Assembly: GCA_928212115.1 (NCBI GenBank)
Contig: CAKMRJ010005634.1
Span: 129,323,665 to 129,387,664, forward strand
DNA from: Lactuca virosa
Lineage: Eukaryota; Streptophyta; Magnoliopsida; Asterales; Asteraceae
Length of the DNA stretch: 64,000 nt
Reading direction: 5' to 3'
Shown here: positions 47,807 to 59,870 of the stretch, piece by piece
Layout of the letters: each line of letters begins with the position of its first letter
Position numbering within the stretch: the stretch's first letter is position 1
Position numbers and translations under genes: made by a program
The notes under the pieces: generated by a model
The model's database searches: none
What the model saw: the letters and a program-made list of their open reading frames with translations, nothing else
Told to the model about the DNA's origin: nothing

Positions 47807-48030
47807 ACATGTTTATTGGGCCTTAGTGGTCCATTTACATGCTTGTTGGGCCTGGAATATCCATTTACATGCTTATTGGGCCTGGAATATACATTACATG
47901 TTTATTGGGCCTTTGTAACCCATATACATGATTGTAGTGTCTGGAACATACGTTACATGTTTATTCGGCCTTCGTGGTCCATCTACATGCTTGTTGACTT
48001 CACACATTCACGTATATACTCGTTGGGCCT
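47807..48030. repeat. Tandem array, about eight units of 29-30 bp
   Basis: Unit starts (acatg) fall at 47807, 47837, 47867, 47896, 47926, 47955 and 47985, with a weaker one near 48014. The consensus is like acatgyttrttgggcctkg. A more degenerate array of gggccaaaaatgtaaat-like words precedes it (about 47220..47760). Confidence 0.85.
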
Positions 48031-48992
48031 TGAAAACTAAATACATACATGGAAACAATATATAATGTGCAATTCAATATTCGCGTAAATTCAGTTAAGG
48101 TTTTTGTGAGACATTTCGTTTGACACCTACCGTAGCCTGTAGTTATAACCAGAGTCTCCTGGAGGGAGAGCAAGAGTTTGTGTATAGATCTATACAGGGT
48201 TGACACCCCACACCTGAGTTGTTCGCTACAGTTAGACTAGGCCAGTCTAGGGTGACAAACCTTACCTTAAACAAGTCGGCGTCTGAAAAGCGTCATGACA
48301 GGCGGATCAGTCATTATCAAGTATGGTTATAGCGACTCACAAAGAAATTAACTCCACTGTAAATTTACGGATTACATAAACAATTTTACAATTACAATAT
48401 TATACAAACACCAACTTACGGTCTTGGGTATTAATACTGCAACACTTCTGCAAGCAGAAAATATCGGATTTTCTAGGAAAAACTTATACTATACATCACT
48501 TTTACTTACATAGAAAACATGGGATTTTCTGGAATAGTTCCCTTATACATTTTAAAAACACACATGCTTTAATACAAAATTTGATACAAAGCAATCAAAC
48601 CATTTACTTCTGTTACAGAAAATATCAGATTTTCTGGTGTTTACAAAGCGATACAAACTTTTCATACAAATACACTTATGAACTCACCAACATTATATAT
48701 GTTGACCGTTTTCAAAATAACTTGTATTTTCAGGAAGCCGTTAAGCAAGTGGACATCAAGGTCATGTGGAAAATTGTTGCCTTTTGTTGCTATTATAGAC
48801 ATTGATATTTTGGGATGTAACTCATGTCAACAATTACAATGATGTAAACTCTGTATTGTTGTATTATTTCTCATGTGATGATGATGCATGATTTGTTTCA
48901 ATTATATTCACTGTGATGATATTACAAGATGAAGTCACACAAGCCCCCGGACGTTTCCACTGTTTTCTCCGGTTTGGGAGTGTGACACTTCG

Positions 48993-50328
48993 GCATGACT
49001 GGACTGCCTCGCAAGGCCTACAGCCTATCCGGACCACTTTTCGGGCCTTCGGCCTGATTGGAAAGCCTTGTAGGGTGTACAACCTATCCGGAATGCTCCG
49101 AGTATCTTGGCCTTCAGCACAAAGTAAGACCTCCATAACCCCTCCACAATATGTCGACGTATACAAGAGATAAACATAAACACATATCCAGCAAATACAG
49201 GTAATCATACAGATCTACTAATATATCATATAACTAGCATTACATCATCCTATATACCAGGATACATAACCTAGCGGGCCGGCATTGGTGCCTTCGACCC
49301 ATAAGTAAAGTGAGGAAAACTCACCTCTCAGTCCGAAGATAGCTGAATAAATCTCTGCTCCGAATACCGGCTCTACTCGTCACCTATTCGTCAAATAGTG
49401 ACCAATCTCAATTACAACTCAAAATACCCTTAGGTCAAACTTGGTTAAATCCTGGACAAAGCCAAAAAGTCAAAAAGTCAAACTTGCTCAACACAGTTGA
49501 GTACGCCTATCGTACTCAGCTTGTATGCTTGGCGTACACGAGTTGACCAAAAAAACATGACGGTTGACCACGAACGCCCAACGTTCGCGACTAAGTCTTT
49601 TTCCTTTTTATTAAGAGCTTAATCCTTAAGCTTTTTTGTCCATAATTCAGATCTAATCCTAAAATAACGTCCTTAACCATAAATTTTCCAACTTTATGGT
49701 CTTGCATGGCCATTAAGTGCCCAAACACAAAACGCCTAACCACTTAACCCATTAAGACATTCAACTCATGTATGGAAGGGAAATAATGATCAAGACCACA
49801 TTTTTATGCTTCTAAACACTCAAAAACGTATGAAAGGACAGCTTAAATGGACTGGAGTAGCTCATAATCAAAATACCAAACTAATGGCACCAAAAGAACA
49901 CAAACTTCATGACTAAACTAGATCTAAGCATAGCTTCATCAATTTCAAATCTTTTTACCTCCAAATGATGCCAAATGATGTTGTTATTCTGGATCCAAAG
50001 TGTCCCACTCCTCCAAGATGATCTTCTTTTCTTCCTTTCTCCTTCAAGGTTACCAAAACACCCACAAAATGCTCAAGAATTCCCTAATATGGATTAGGGT
50101 TTGATTAGGACGAAGGTGGGTTGGAGGCTGATGAAAGAAGGAAGGTTTGGGACTTAAGGAAGTTTAAATAGGTTCCAAACCATAAATATTAGGGTTTGGG
50201 ATTCTAGCACGAACGTCTAGCGTTAGCGAGCTTGCCCAATAATTACGACAATGCCATTACGGACCACTTTGCAACCAATTCTCATATTAAGGGGTTAAAA
50301 CGTAAATACCTAAATATCTGAATGTTAC
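48993..50328 (-). mobile_element. Element E 3' LTR, right part
   Basis: It continues the LTR after the solo LTR's second cttcg and ends gaatgttaca at 50328. The minus-strand TATA-like box is cctatttaaac (complement of 50162..50172). CG-centred dyads are at 49501..49515 and 49523..49537 (centres 22 bp apart), 49571..49587 and 50210..50226. Confidence 0.7.
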
Positions 50329-50915
50329 AGTTCTCCCTGACTTGAACTAGAATTCGTCCTCAAAGTCCGTTGCTATGAAAAACTCAGGGTAATGCTCCCG
50401 CATCTCTGTCTCGGGTTCCCACATCCATTTAGAACCCTTCCGATGCTGCCACTGAACCTTGACCAAAGACACCACCTTGTTACGTAAGGCCTTCTTCTTC
50501 CGATCAAAAAATGGCCACTGGTATCTCAACATAATTCATGCAATCATCAACCTGAATATCATCCAAAGGAACAGCCGTTGAATCATCAGCCACACACTTC
50601 CGAATCTGTGAAATATGAAAAGTGTTGTGGATCTGAATGAGCTCCTCAGGCAAATCCAACAAGAAAGCTACCTTGACCACCCTGGAAACCACTCGAAATG
50701 GTATAAATATACTGGGGCCCCAACGTTTCCCTCTTCCGGAAGCGTATCACACCTTACAAAACCATGTCGCAAACCTATAACTGCAACTCAGATCGACGCT
50801 TGTCGGCGTAAATCTTCTGCCGGCTCTGAGTTGTCTGTAGCTTCTGCTTAATCTGTTGAATAAGCTCTTTCATCTGAAGGACTACCTCTGTCCTTCCCAT
50901 GTCCCTAAGACCCAC
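50329..50915 (-). pseudogene. Element E integrase C-terminal tail (chromodomain-type end), frameshifted
   Basis: The minus-strand reading from ~50915 down matches the end of the Tekay-type pol in this same window (59905..60474). It includes MGRTEVVLQ, RQKIYADKRRSEL, IHNTFHISQIRKC and LVKVQWQHRKGS...WEPETEMREHYPE. Frame changes occur near 50520 and 50700, with TAG/TAA stops between. The C-terminal WEPE...HYPE block is the chromodomain-like end used by Tekay-type chromoviruses. The homology stops abruptly at ~50915. Confidence 0.75.
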
Positions 50916-52900
50916 CTATCCCCAACATACTGGGTTACGAAACTTCCCCCCCCCCCCCAATAGATAAACTAAAATGGCAGCGCACCGCTATTGGAGTGAT
51001 AGTTGTTGTTGTCAAACACAACCACGTCAACATATTCAACACTCCCTTTAACCACTTCAAGTCAGATCAACTTACTTAGAAAATCTTGAGAGACTACGCA
51101 GAAACCCACAACTGTCAACAAACAATAACTTGAAATTACTCAATTGTTCGACTCACTTTCTCCCTTCAACGGAAGAACCAGCTTCCAGTGAGAACCCAAC
51201 AACCGAAAATTCTCGAACTACTAGCTCCATCAATATACTTCCCAGAACTGGGAACCCATCGATCCTAAACTTCAGAAACCGCACTCTAATATTGGTGATC
51301 ATCCAATTGGCGTACCCACCCCTAGTCCCTGACTAGGAACACCATCAGAACACGTGGAAAGAATACTAAACATATAAATATGCTGACGAGACCTGAACAG
51401 AAGTTAATCGGTCGCATGCCAGATTAACCCAAGAACTCATTCGGCCCAACATCCCTGTCATCCTCTGACCACACTCGGGCCTACCCTCGCTCTTCCTAAC
51501 GAATAACTACTCTCGGGTTTACCCCCAATCTGATAACCAAAACTGCACGCACCATCATATGGATGAAACCCACGAGGGTCTGTGACATGTCATGACACCA
51601 CTCAATCATTGGAATGGGAAGCTCACGGTTCCCCACCATTTTTGCCACTTTCTCACAATCATTCCTGGTACGACCTAACTCATCCCAAAGAATGCGACGA
51701 CCAAATCATAGACTTACCAAACTTCTACGCCCGACTACCACCTAGGGAACATTACAATTACCCTATAGTCTCACAACATTTCTACAATTGCCATGGGCCC
51801 ATCCCGTGGTTTTGTCATCCATCCCCAAGAATACTTAATCGAAGATCAATATGAGCCGGATCCTTCGACCGAGATAATCCAAATCCTTAGCCTCTGATTT
51901 TCCTGATTATGATTAAAGCCAATTATTCTCTTGTCCTTAGATACAAATTCCAAGATAATCTGGATTTGAAATTATTACCGATATTTTCAAGTGGTTCTCC
52001 CCCACTTGAAATTAGTCCCTCTCTAACGATTTCAAGACTTTCACTATTCGCTAACAAACCATAGAGTCCGGGTCCTAAGCTTTTCAGCTTAATAATCGAC
52101 CCGATCCTACAATTTCTCAACTGACTGAAACCAAACTTTTGAATGCCATCAAAACCAAGGTTAGACTGACTCTTTTCCAACCCTACTAGCCTCAATATCT
52201 ATTCAACATGAGCAAGATGCACTCCTCTTAATTCTACTTCATTGTCCTAGAAGGGATAGCCGGCTGCAACGAGATCTTGTCTAGAAGCCTCCGATGCAAG
52301 AACTACGTGCACAATTCCAAGAGCAGGAATTTACGACAACTCGTCCTACACCCACTTCAGATCAATCTCCCAATCCTCTTTATCATAAAAGATCTCAACA
52401 GTATTGAATACCAAAAATCCAACAAACTTTCATTACAACTTCCTTCGGCTCATCGTGCGGAACCCGTCAAATCAATCTGGTTGTTGATCCTCTGACCTTG
52501 TGGCATCTGATCCTCCAAGCAGAATGCTCAGTCCTCCCCCATTCAGGGCTTGCTCCCTCAACGGCCGACATTCTCCACAACCCAACCTAAAAATTGGTTC
52601 ATCCAGATACCCTTTAAACACATCTATCGGTATACAACGACATATGACAATTCCTGAATAATAACCAACAATCGTGAGGAAATCCCGAACCCTAAATGGG
52701 TATGTCAGAAGCCTTCCCAACATTACAGCTTCCAACCCTTCACGAAGGGCCCTCCTATTTTATGATGCACGAAGCACCCCGCAAGCCGAATCCCCAACCT
52801 CTTACGGCCTATAGATGCTACTAAAATAATCCAAACAAGCTACTACATGAATGACAAACAATTCCAAAATTAAACCAAAGATCAAAATTTAATACCCATG
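50916..52900 (-). other. Element E segment of unknown origin where pol should be
   Basis: About 2 kb between the integrase tail and the gag zinc knuckle. I could not recognise RT, RNase H, protease or integrase core in any frame. A C13 run lies at 50946..50958. It may be an unrelated replacement or very decayed sequence. Confidence 0.45.
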
Positions 52901-53059
52901 ATTTCTTGCGTTTTAACCTTGACCTCCTGCCGGACAGTGAACATCTGGGCTTGCACTCCCTCCGATACCCATGTAGGACAGCCAGGTTTGAGATGACCCG
53001 GTTGGTGACAGTGGAAACATATCTGATCCTTCTTGTAGGCGCAAAATACATTCCCTCTC
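52901..53059 (-). pseudogene. gag: Element E gag C-terminus with a zinc knuckle (second half)
   Basis: On the minus strand from 53059 down, the frame gives a CFHCHQPGHLKPGC knuckle (about 52975..53020) and a basic tail. It joins the first half at 62494..62900 once the Tekay-type element is removed. ctctc (53055..53059 and 62489..62493) is the duplicated target. Confidence 0.75.
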
Positions 53060-55053
53060 TGTAACGCCCCGATTCTCAGGTATTGAATTAATATAAGAAT
53101 TTTCTTGTTTTCAAGGTCTACTCGACGAGTCGGTTGTCCTACTTGTCGAGTAGCAGCGAGTTAGTCCGCGTGTTTTAGTGACCTACTTGCCGAGTCCAAT
53201 AAGGGACCCGACGAGTAGGAGCTGGCAGATGAACCCTAAATTTCGGGGTTTTGCACCCTATTTAAGGATCACTTACCTCCCCCCCCCCCCCCCCTTAGCC
53301 TCTCTTACTGCTCCCCTCGAATTCAGAAACCCTAATTCGTGTTGTTCTTTATATTGGTGTGCTTCTTAGCTTGGAATAGGGATTTGGTGAGGAAATGTTT
53401 GAAGACCAAGAAGCTTTGAACAAGGAACAACTGGGGATCTGAAGTCTACCTCAGTTTATCACCATTTGGAGGTATCAAATCATCACCTTGAGCTTCTTCT
53501 AGTTAAACCCCTTTCTATATTGAGTTTTGGGACCATTTTGGGCATTTGGTGTTGCATTTCGAGTGATGAACCAAGATCTGAAGTTGCAACTTTAAATCTA
53601 GGCTCATCTTGGCCCTTATCATCATAAAGTCTCAGTCTTTAGCATGTTGGTGAAGCTCTTTTGCCAAGAACCTCTTCTTTAGCTTGTTTTAGGTCATTAT
53701 CACCTTGCATGCACGTAAAGTTTGCAACTTTACGTGATAAACATGCCTTAGGAAGCTGGATCTACAATATGGAGCCTTAGCATGGCTTAAAAAGCATCTG
53801 TATGGATGAAGGATTGAAGGGACTCGCCGAGTCGCAAGGTTGAATCGGTGAGTCATTTGAAGATGGTCATGAACTCGATGAGTCGATGAACAACTCGGCG
53901 AGTCCGATGAAGATTGCCATGGGCTCGGCGAGTCAGTCGAATGACTCGGCGAGTCGGCTAGGGTTTTTCCCAACCTTGGGACACGCATGAACTCGGCGAG
54001 TTATAGGGAAACTCGACGAGTCAACCAAGGATTTCACGACTTCTCGAGTTCAGGAAGGACTCGACGAGTCGGTGAACTACACTCGACGAGTCGGGTCAAC
54101 ATGGACTGTTGACCTTGACTGTTGACTTTGACTTTGACCAAGGGTTAACCAGTAGACCTCTGGGGGTATTTTGGTAATTTGGAAATTTATGGAAAAAGGG
54201 TTTTATGGTAACTATAGGTGGTGGAGTTCGTGTTGGAGAGTTTGAGCCTATCATTTTCAGTGCGACATTGTGAGGTGAGTTATCCTCACTATACTAAAGG
54301 GTCTAAGGCACCAAGGTCGGCCCTTTAAATTGTTATTGGTTATGTTATGCTAGTATGATCTGTTAGATCGGTATCCTAGAGGGTAGGATGATAATATGTG
54401 ATATGTGGTATGACCTGTTAGTTAGATATCCTAGAGGGTAGGATAATATTATATGTTATGTGGTATGATCCGGTAGACCAGTTGGTTGTCTATAGACTGT
54501 TATGTGATTATCTGCTATATGTGCACATGTTTGTTTGGCGGTTGAGGCTTATCTGCTTTATGCGAAAGCCAATAGACCTGGGCATTCCAATCTGTTGGTT
54601 GTGGGCCGTGAGTATTCCATCCCGAGGATGACTGGAGTCATAGTATGTGGGCATTTCAACCTGTTGGTTGTGGGCCTGGGGTATTCCATCCCGAGGATGA
54701 TTAGACCCATAGTATGTTGGCATTCCAACAGGAAGGTTGAGGGCCTGGGGTATTCCAACCCGATGGTTGACTGGACCCATAGTATGCTGTTATGATTATA
54801 TGTGTATTGTTGTGGGTATGGGTATTTTGGGGGAACTCACTAAGCTTTCGGGCTTATAGTTTCAGTTTATTGTTTCAGGTGCATCAGGGGATCGTGGCAA
54901 GGCAAAGGCGTGATCGTACATCTCCTCACTTTTTATGACTTTGTTCCTGGGATACTCTGATATGATACATTTTGAAAACAAGTTTTGGAATGGTTAATAG
55001 ATTTGAAATGTTTTTAAAAGTTTAAATTTGGCATGATTTTTATGGGTGTTACA
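53060..55053 (+). mobile_element. Tekay-type 5' LTR
   Basis: It holds a TATA-like ctatttaagg (53258..53267), a C16 run (53279..53294), and a field of ACTCGNCGAGT dyads (centres 53125, 53146, 53190, 53221, 53827, 53848, 53878, 53898, 53928, 53949, 53996, 54016, 54044, 54064, 54086). Near the 3' end are three 69-bp tandem units (54583, 54652, 54721). A strong splice-donor match gag/gtgagt is at 54272..54280. Confidence 0.9.
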
Positions 55054-55069
55054 AGTTGGTATCAGAGCC
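55054..55069 (+). promoter_or_regulatory. Tekay-type primer-binding site, tRNA-iMet type
   Basis: The sequence agttggtatcagagcc directly follows the 5' LTR. Confidence 0.88.
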
Positions 55070-55860
55070 TTGGTTTGAGTGAATTGGAGAAACATTCGTG
55101 TGAGTCCAGTCTCAAATCAAGGAAAGATTTTCAAAATGGTTTTTTAAAATGGTTTTCAAAATAAGTAAGGGAGGATGTAGGGTGTACTATCAGCCGGAGC
55201 CAGTAAGTAGACACCAAAATACCATACAGTTATTTGATTATGTGATATGTTAGAACATCATGCTAGTACTAGGCTAGGGATCTTCAGGAACTGAATCATA
55301 GAATTGCCTGATTACATGATGCCTGCTAGCCCAGGGTTTCCTTTATATGAGAATGATATCATTACTGTAGTTGCTTAGTGTATGCATCACGGTTATACAT
55401 AATTAAGATCTTATAGCCTGAGAATGTTTGATTTGGCCTTATGTTCTGTTCTTGTTTGATTGGGAGCTTAGGGTAGGATTGGATATTCGAAAGTCTATAG
55501 GGTCCAGCGTTATGTATGGCTAGCATACACTAGTGCTGCAGGGTTGGTGGAAATTTCATGGATGGATGGGTTGTGCGAGACTGGTAGGTCAGTTATGAGA
55601 CAGTTAGCCTTCCTCTAGGGGTGAGGTTGAGCGACCACCAGATATATGTATAGTGTTAGGGTGTTGTGGTGATACTTGAGACAAATATGGGTAGGTGTGA
55701 AAGGTAGTAGGGGCCCATACTACTGAAAGCACAGGACCCATACGCGTAGCAAAGAAGTCACAACCCCTAGGATTTAGTTGGGAGTTGGTTCCCGGTCATT
55801 TATGCGGATTTACTGATATCTTCCTGTTCTATTTTCAGTATAGTGGTTACGAGGCATTTC

Positions 55861-57085
55861 ATGACAGGATCCGGATCAGGATCAGGACAGGGTGATCAGG
55901 AGGCCCCAACAGCACCTGAGATTATCGGCCAGGAGGGGCCATTGTTAACAGAGGATCGAGTCAGGGAGATCATCCGCGAGGAGGTGGTCGGGATTGTCCG
56001 GGGTCAGATTCCGGAGTTGTTTGGGACTGTTAAGTCTGCTATGATGGAGTACTTTGATGACAGATATGCAGCCCTTACTAAGACAGCTGTCGCTGCAGCC
56101 ACCGCGACTGTAACAGCGGCAGGAGGGGGAGCGGGCCGAGTTTTTCAATACCAGGACTTCGATAACACGAAGCCCCCGACTTTTAATGGTACTCAGGATC
56201 CCATTGTAGCCATGAGGTGGCTGTCGGATGTGGAGGGGTGTTTCTTTACTTGTTCATGTCCTACTGACCAGAAGGTCAGATGTGCCCTGAACCTGCTAAG
56301 GTCCGGGGCAAAGGACTGGTGGAGACTGATGACGGGGTTGTATACGGATAATCAGAGAGCTGCTGTTACTTGGGAGCAGTTCAGGGACATGTTCCGTGCT
56401 CTCTACATTCCAAGGGTCGAGCGTGAGCGGTTATCTCAGGAGTTTTTGGAGCTGAGACAGGGTACTGAGACGGTGACGGAGATCACCCGTATGTTTACTG
56501 AGAGGGCGATGTTTTACCCGGAGTTTTCCTCGGAGCAGACTCAGATGACACGCTATCTGAGCATGCTCAAGACTGACATCCGTCAGTTTGTTGCCACTCA
56601 GAGATGCGATACACTACTGGAGTTACAGGAGGCCGCCAGGCGGCGTGAGTTAGAGCTTGAGTTGCAGTTGAGGGAGCAGCGGTAGGCCCCGGTACAGTCG
56701 CAGCCGGCGCCGAAGCGGTCCAAGACTGCTGATACCAGGACTGGGGGACAGCCAGGCCGTACTTGTGGGAAGTGCGGAAAGGCTCATTCAGGGACGTGCG
56801 GAGCAGGGAGTGGATGCCACCGATGTGGCAGACAGGGCCATCTGGCCAGGGATTGCAGGCAGCCGACTCTGACTTCCGGAGTCAGGCTTTGCTATCATTG
56901 TGAGCAGGTGGGCCATATGAAGGCCCAGTGTCCTCTACTAGCCGCCAAGCCAGCTTAGGCTCCAGCACTGGCTACTTTGAGGATCACGGATGGGAGACCC
57001 GTCAGGGCAAAGCCTCTGAAGGCTCAAGGTCGTGCCTTCCAGCTTACAGCCGTGGAGGCCAGGGCAGCACCAGATGTGGTTGCCG
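55861..57085 (+). pseudogene. gag: Tekay-type gag, two TAG stops
   Basis: ATG 55861 gives MTGSGSGSGQGDQ. The GTG-led frame upstream is not needed. A splice-acceptor-like tctattttcag ends at 55838. The capsid domain includes the MRWLSDVEGCFFTCSCPTD and GAKDWWRLMTG stretches. A TAG at 56683..56685 and another at 56956..56958 interrupt the frame. Between them lie three CCHC-type knuckles (CGKCG..HSGTC, CHRCGRQGHLARDC, CYHCEQVGHMKAQC). The frame continues to 57085, where an intron-like segment begins. Gag packages the RNA and forms the particle. Confidence 0.88.
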
Positions 57086-57152
57086 GTATGTTTCTATCCT
57101 TACTCTGATTTGTTATATCTGTTATATGCTTATCTGTTGTACCTGTGATTAG
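57086..57152 (+). other. Putative 67-bp spliceosomal intron between gag and protease
   Basis: The segment starts gtatgt and ends gattag, is T-rich (about half T), and has a CTGTGAT-like branch region near the 3' end. Its removal joins frame 1 (gag) to frame 2 (protease) in phase 1 and restores an uninterrupted protease N-terminus ending in DSGAS. Without removal the frame hits stops at once. Confidence 0.7.
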
Positions 57153-58662
57153 GTACATTTTTAGTAAACTTCTTACCTGCATTGGTGTTATTTGACTCGG
57201 GGGCGAGTCGGTTGTTTGTATCTCAGACTTTCAGTAGGGAGTTCAGTATGCTAGTAGGTGAGCTAGAGTGTCCGTTGCGAGTTTCCATCGCCAACGAACA
57301 CGGGATTGCTGCTTCTTCGGTCTACCGAGGATGTGAGTTGGAGATTTTCGGAGTGTCCTTTCCGATAGACTTGATACCGATTCCCATGGGGGAGGTGTGC
57401 GTGATTGTAGGGATGGATTGGCTTAGCTGTTTTGGTGCCATGATAGAGTGCGAGGGTCAGTGGGTGGTAGTTCGCACCCCAGGTGGGGGAGAACTGATTG
57501 TATATTGTGAGGGCACCAGAGTGGGATCAGGGTTCTGTTTAGCTGCCAGGGCTCGGCAGTACATTCAGCACGGGTGTGCGAGTTATCTAGCGTATGTGGT
57601 GGATACGAGGGCTAGGGATCCGACTCCAGTTTCAGAGGTTCCAGTGGTTAGAGAGTTTGCTGACGTGTTCCCGGAGGAGTTGCCAGGAGTACCTCCGGAG
57701 AGGCAGGTCGAGTTCCGGATCTACCTGGTACCGGGTGCGGCTCCTATCGCCAAGGCGCGGTACCGACCGGCGCCACCCGAGATGCAGGAGTTGTCATTAC
57801 AGCTGCAGGAATTGCTGGGCAAGCAGTTCATTCGACCTAGCAGTTCTCCATGGGGAGCACCGATCCTCTTCATCAGGAAAAAGGACGGCTCGCACCGGAT
57901 GTGCATTGATTATAGGGAGTTGAACAAGTTGACGGTGAAGAACCGTTATCCACTCCCGAGGATAGATGATATCTTTGATCAGTTGCAGGGAGCATCTTGG
58001 TTCTCCAAGATAGATTTGAGGTCGGGATATCATCAGGTCCGGGTCAGAGAGGAGGACGTGGAGAAGACCGCATTTCGGACTCGTTATGGTCATTACGAGT
58101 TCGTGGTGATGCCGTTTGGGCTCACCAATGCACCGGCAGTATTTATGGACCTAATGAGTCGGGTCTGCAGACTGATGCTGGATCGCTTGGTCATCGTGTT
58201 TATAGATGATATCTTGGTGTATTCCAGGACTCGTGAGCAGCACGAGGAGCATCTCAGGGAGTTGTTGGGAGTTCTGAGACGAGAGCGGCTTTATGCCAAG
58301 TTCTCGAAGTGCGAGTTTTGGTTACGAAAGGTCTAGTTCCTTGGGCACCTCGTTAACCAGGATGGGATTTTGGTCGACCCAGCCAAAATCGAGGCAGTCA
58401 TGAAGTGGGAGGTCCCGAAATCTCCCTCAGATATCAGGAGTTTTCTGGGATTGTCAGGGTACTACCGGAGATTCATACAGGATTTCTCCAAGATTGCAGT
58501 ACCCCTCACTCATCTGACGAGGAAGGGGGTGGATTTTCGGTGGGGCCCTAAGCAGCAGAGGGCGTTTGAGACCCTCCGTCGGCGCTTGTGTGAGGCTCCA
58601 GTTTTGACACTCCCGGAGGGAGTTGAGGATTTCGTGGTGTTTGGTGATGCACCATCACAGGT
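57153..58662 (+). pseudogene. pol: Tekay-type protease, reverse transcriptase and start of RNase H, one TAG
   Basis: The protease active site DSGAS is near 57191..57205, with the second-half motif VIVGMDWL near 57402..57425. RT starts near 57750 (YRPAPPEMQEL). It includes LFIRKKDGSHRMCIDYRELN, YPLPRIDD, SKIDLRSGYHQ, FVVMPFGLTNAP and the catalytic FIDDILVYS (about 58198..58224). TAG 58334..58336 interrupts RT just before FLGHLV. RT thumb and connection follow (RSFLGLSGYYRRFI near 58438). A frameshift occurs at about 58655..58665 in the first RNase H strand. All catalytic residues visible in RT are intact. Confidence 0.9.
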
Positions 58663-58663
58663 T

Positions 58664-59870
58664 TAGGGGCGGTCCTCATGCAGAGGGGACGGGTGATAGC
58701 TTATGCATCGCGGCAGCTGAAGCCGCATGAGACGAGATACCCTACGCATGATTTAGAGCTGGGGGCGGTGGTATTCGCTCTCAAGATATGGAGACATTAC
58801 CTTTATGGGGTCCGTTGTACCATTTACACAGATCACAAGAGCCTGAGACATGTCATGGATCAGCCGAACCTGAACATGAGGCAGCACAGGTGGCTGGATG
58901 TAGTCAAGGACTACAATTACGAGATCCTTTACCACCCTGGTAAAGCGAATGTGGTGGCGGATGCTCTGAGCCGCAAGTCAGCTGGGACTCCAACCCCAGC
59001 GATATGTATGAGGATAGCAGTGGATTCCCCGCTTGTGAGTTTGATCAGAGATGCTCAGGTGGAGGGTATGCGACCAGAGAATTAGAAACTGGAGAGGATC
59101 AGGGGCGAGAACGCCCGGTTTGTGCAGGATAGCCGGGGTTTGTTGACCCGATGTGGTCGGGTATGGGTTCCGATGACTGGTGGGGTCAGGCAGACGGTCA
59201 TGGAGGAGGCTCATAAGTCTCACTTCTCTATTCACTCGGGGGCCACCAAGATGTACCGGGATTTGAGTTTGAGCTACTGGTGGTCGTGCATGAAGCGAGA
59301 AATCGCTTGGTATGTCGAGAGGTGCTTGACCTGTAGGATGGTCAAGGCCGAGCATCAGAGGCCGCATGGCAAACTGCAGCCCCTGGAGATTCCCATGTCG
59401 AAATGTGAACAAATCACGATGGATTTTATTACCAAGTTGCCGAGAACAGTGAAGGGGTTTGATGCTATATGGGTTATCGTGGATCGATTGACCAAGAGTG
59501 CCCATTTCTTGGCAATACGGGAGAGTTTGCCGGCTGAGAAGTTGGCCGACATATATGTCCGCGAGATCGTTGCTCACCATGGGGTTTTGGTCTCCATTGT
59601 CTCCGACCGGGATGTTAGATTTACCTCCCGTTTCTGGCAGAAGTTCCACGAGGAACTGGGCACGCGGTTGCACTTCAGCACAACATTTCATCCCCAGATA
59701 GACGGTCAGAGCGAGTGGACCATTCAGACTCTCGAGGACATGTTGAGGGCGTGTTTCATTGACTTCGGTGGGAGCTGGGATTCCCCCTACCGTTTGCAGA
59801 GTTCCCCTACAACAACATCTATCTTTCCAGCATTGGCGCCCCATCTTTCGAGCTGTTGTATGGACGGAGA
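58664..59870 (+). pseudogene. pol: Tekay-type RNase H and integrase, one TAG
   Basis: After the frameshift, RNase H continues with VIAYASRQLKPHE, DLELGAVVFALK, YTDHKSLRHV and NVVADALSR. TAG 59083..59085 follows. Integrase begins with the HHCC zinc domain (HKSHFSIHSGATKMY ... CLTCRMVK, 59210..59345). The catalytic core follows with MDFITKLP, VSDRDVRFTS and the glutamate in FHPQIDGQSE (about 59690..59718). The frame is lost again near 59780..59870. Confidence 0.9.

Noticed and set aside
55843..55860. GTG start for the Tekay-type gag
   Set aside because: Plant translation would use ATG 55861, which also fits the MTGSGSG / MEFTRGSGSG style of related gags.
58978..59844. 288-codon minus-strand frame
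   Set aside because: Antisense shadow of Tekay-type integrase.
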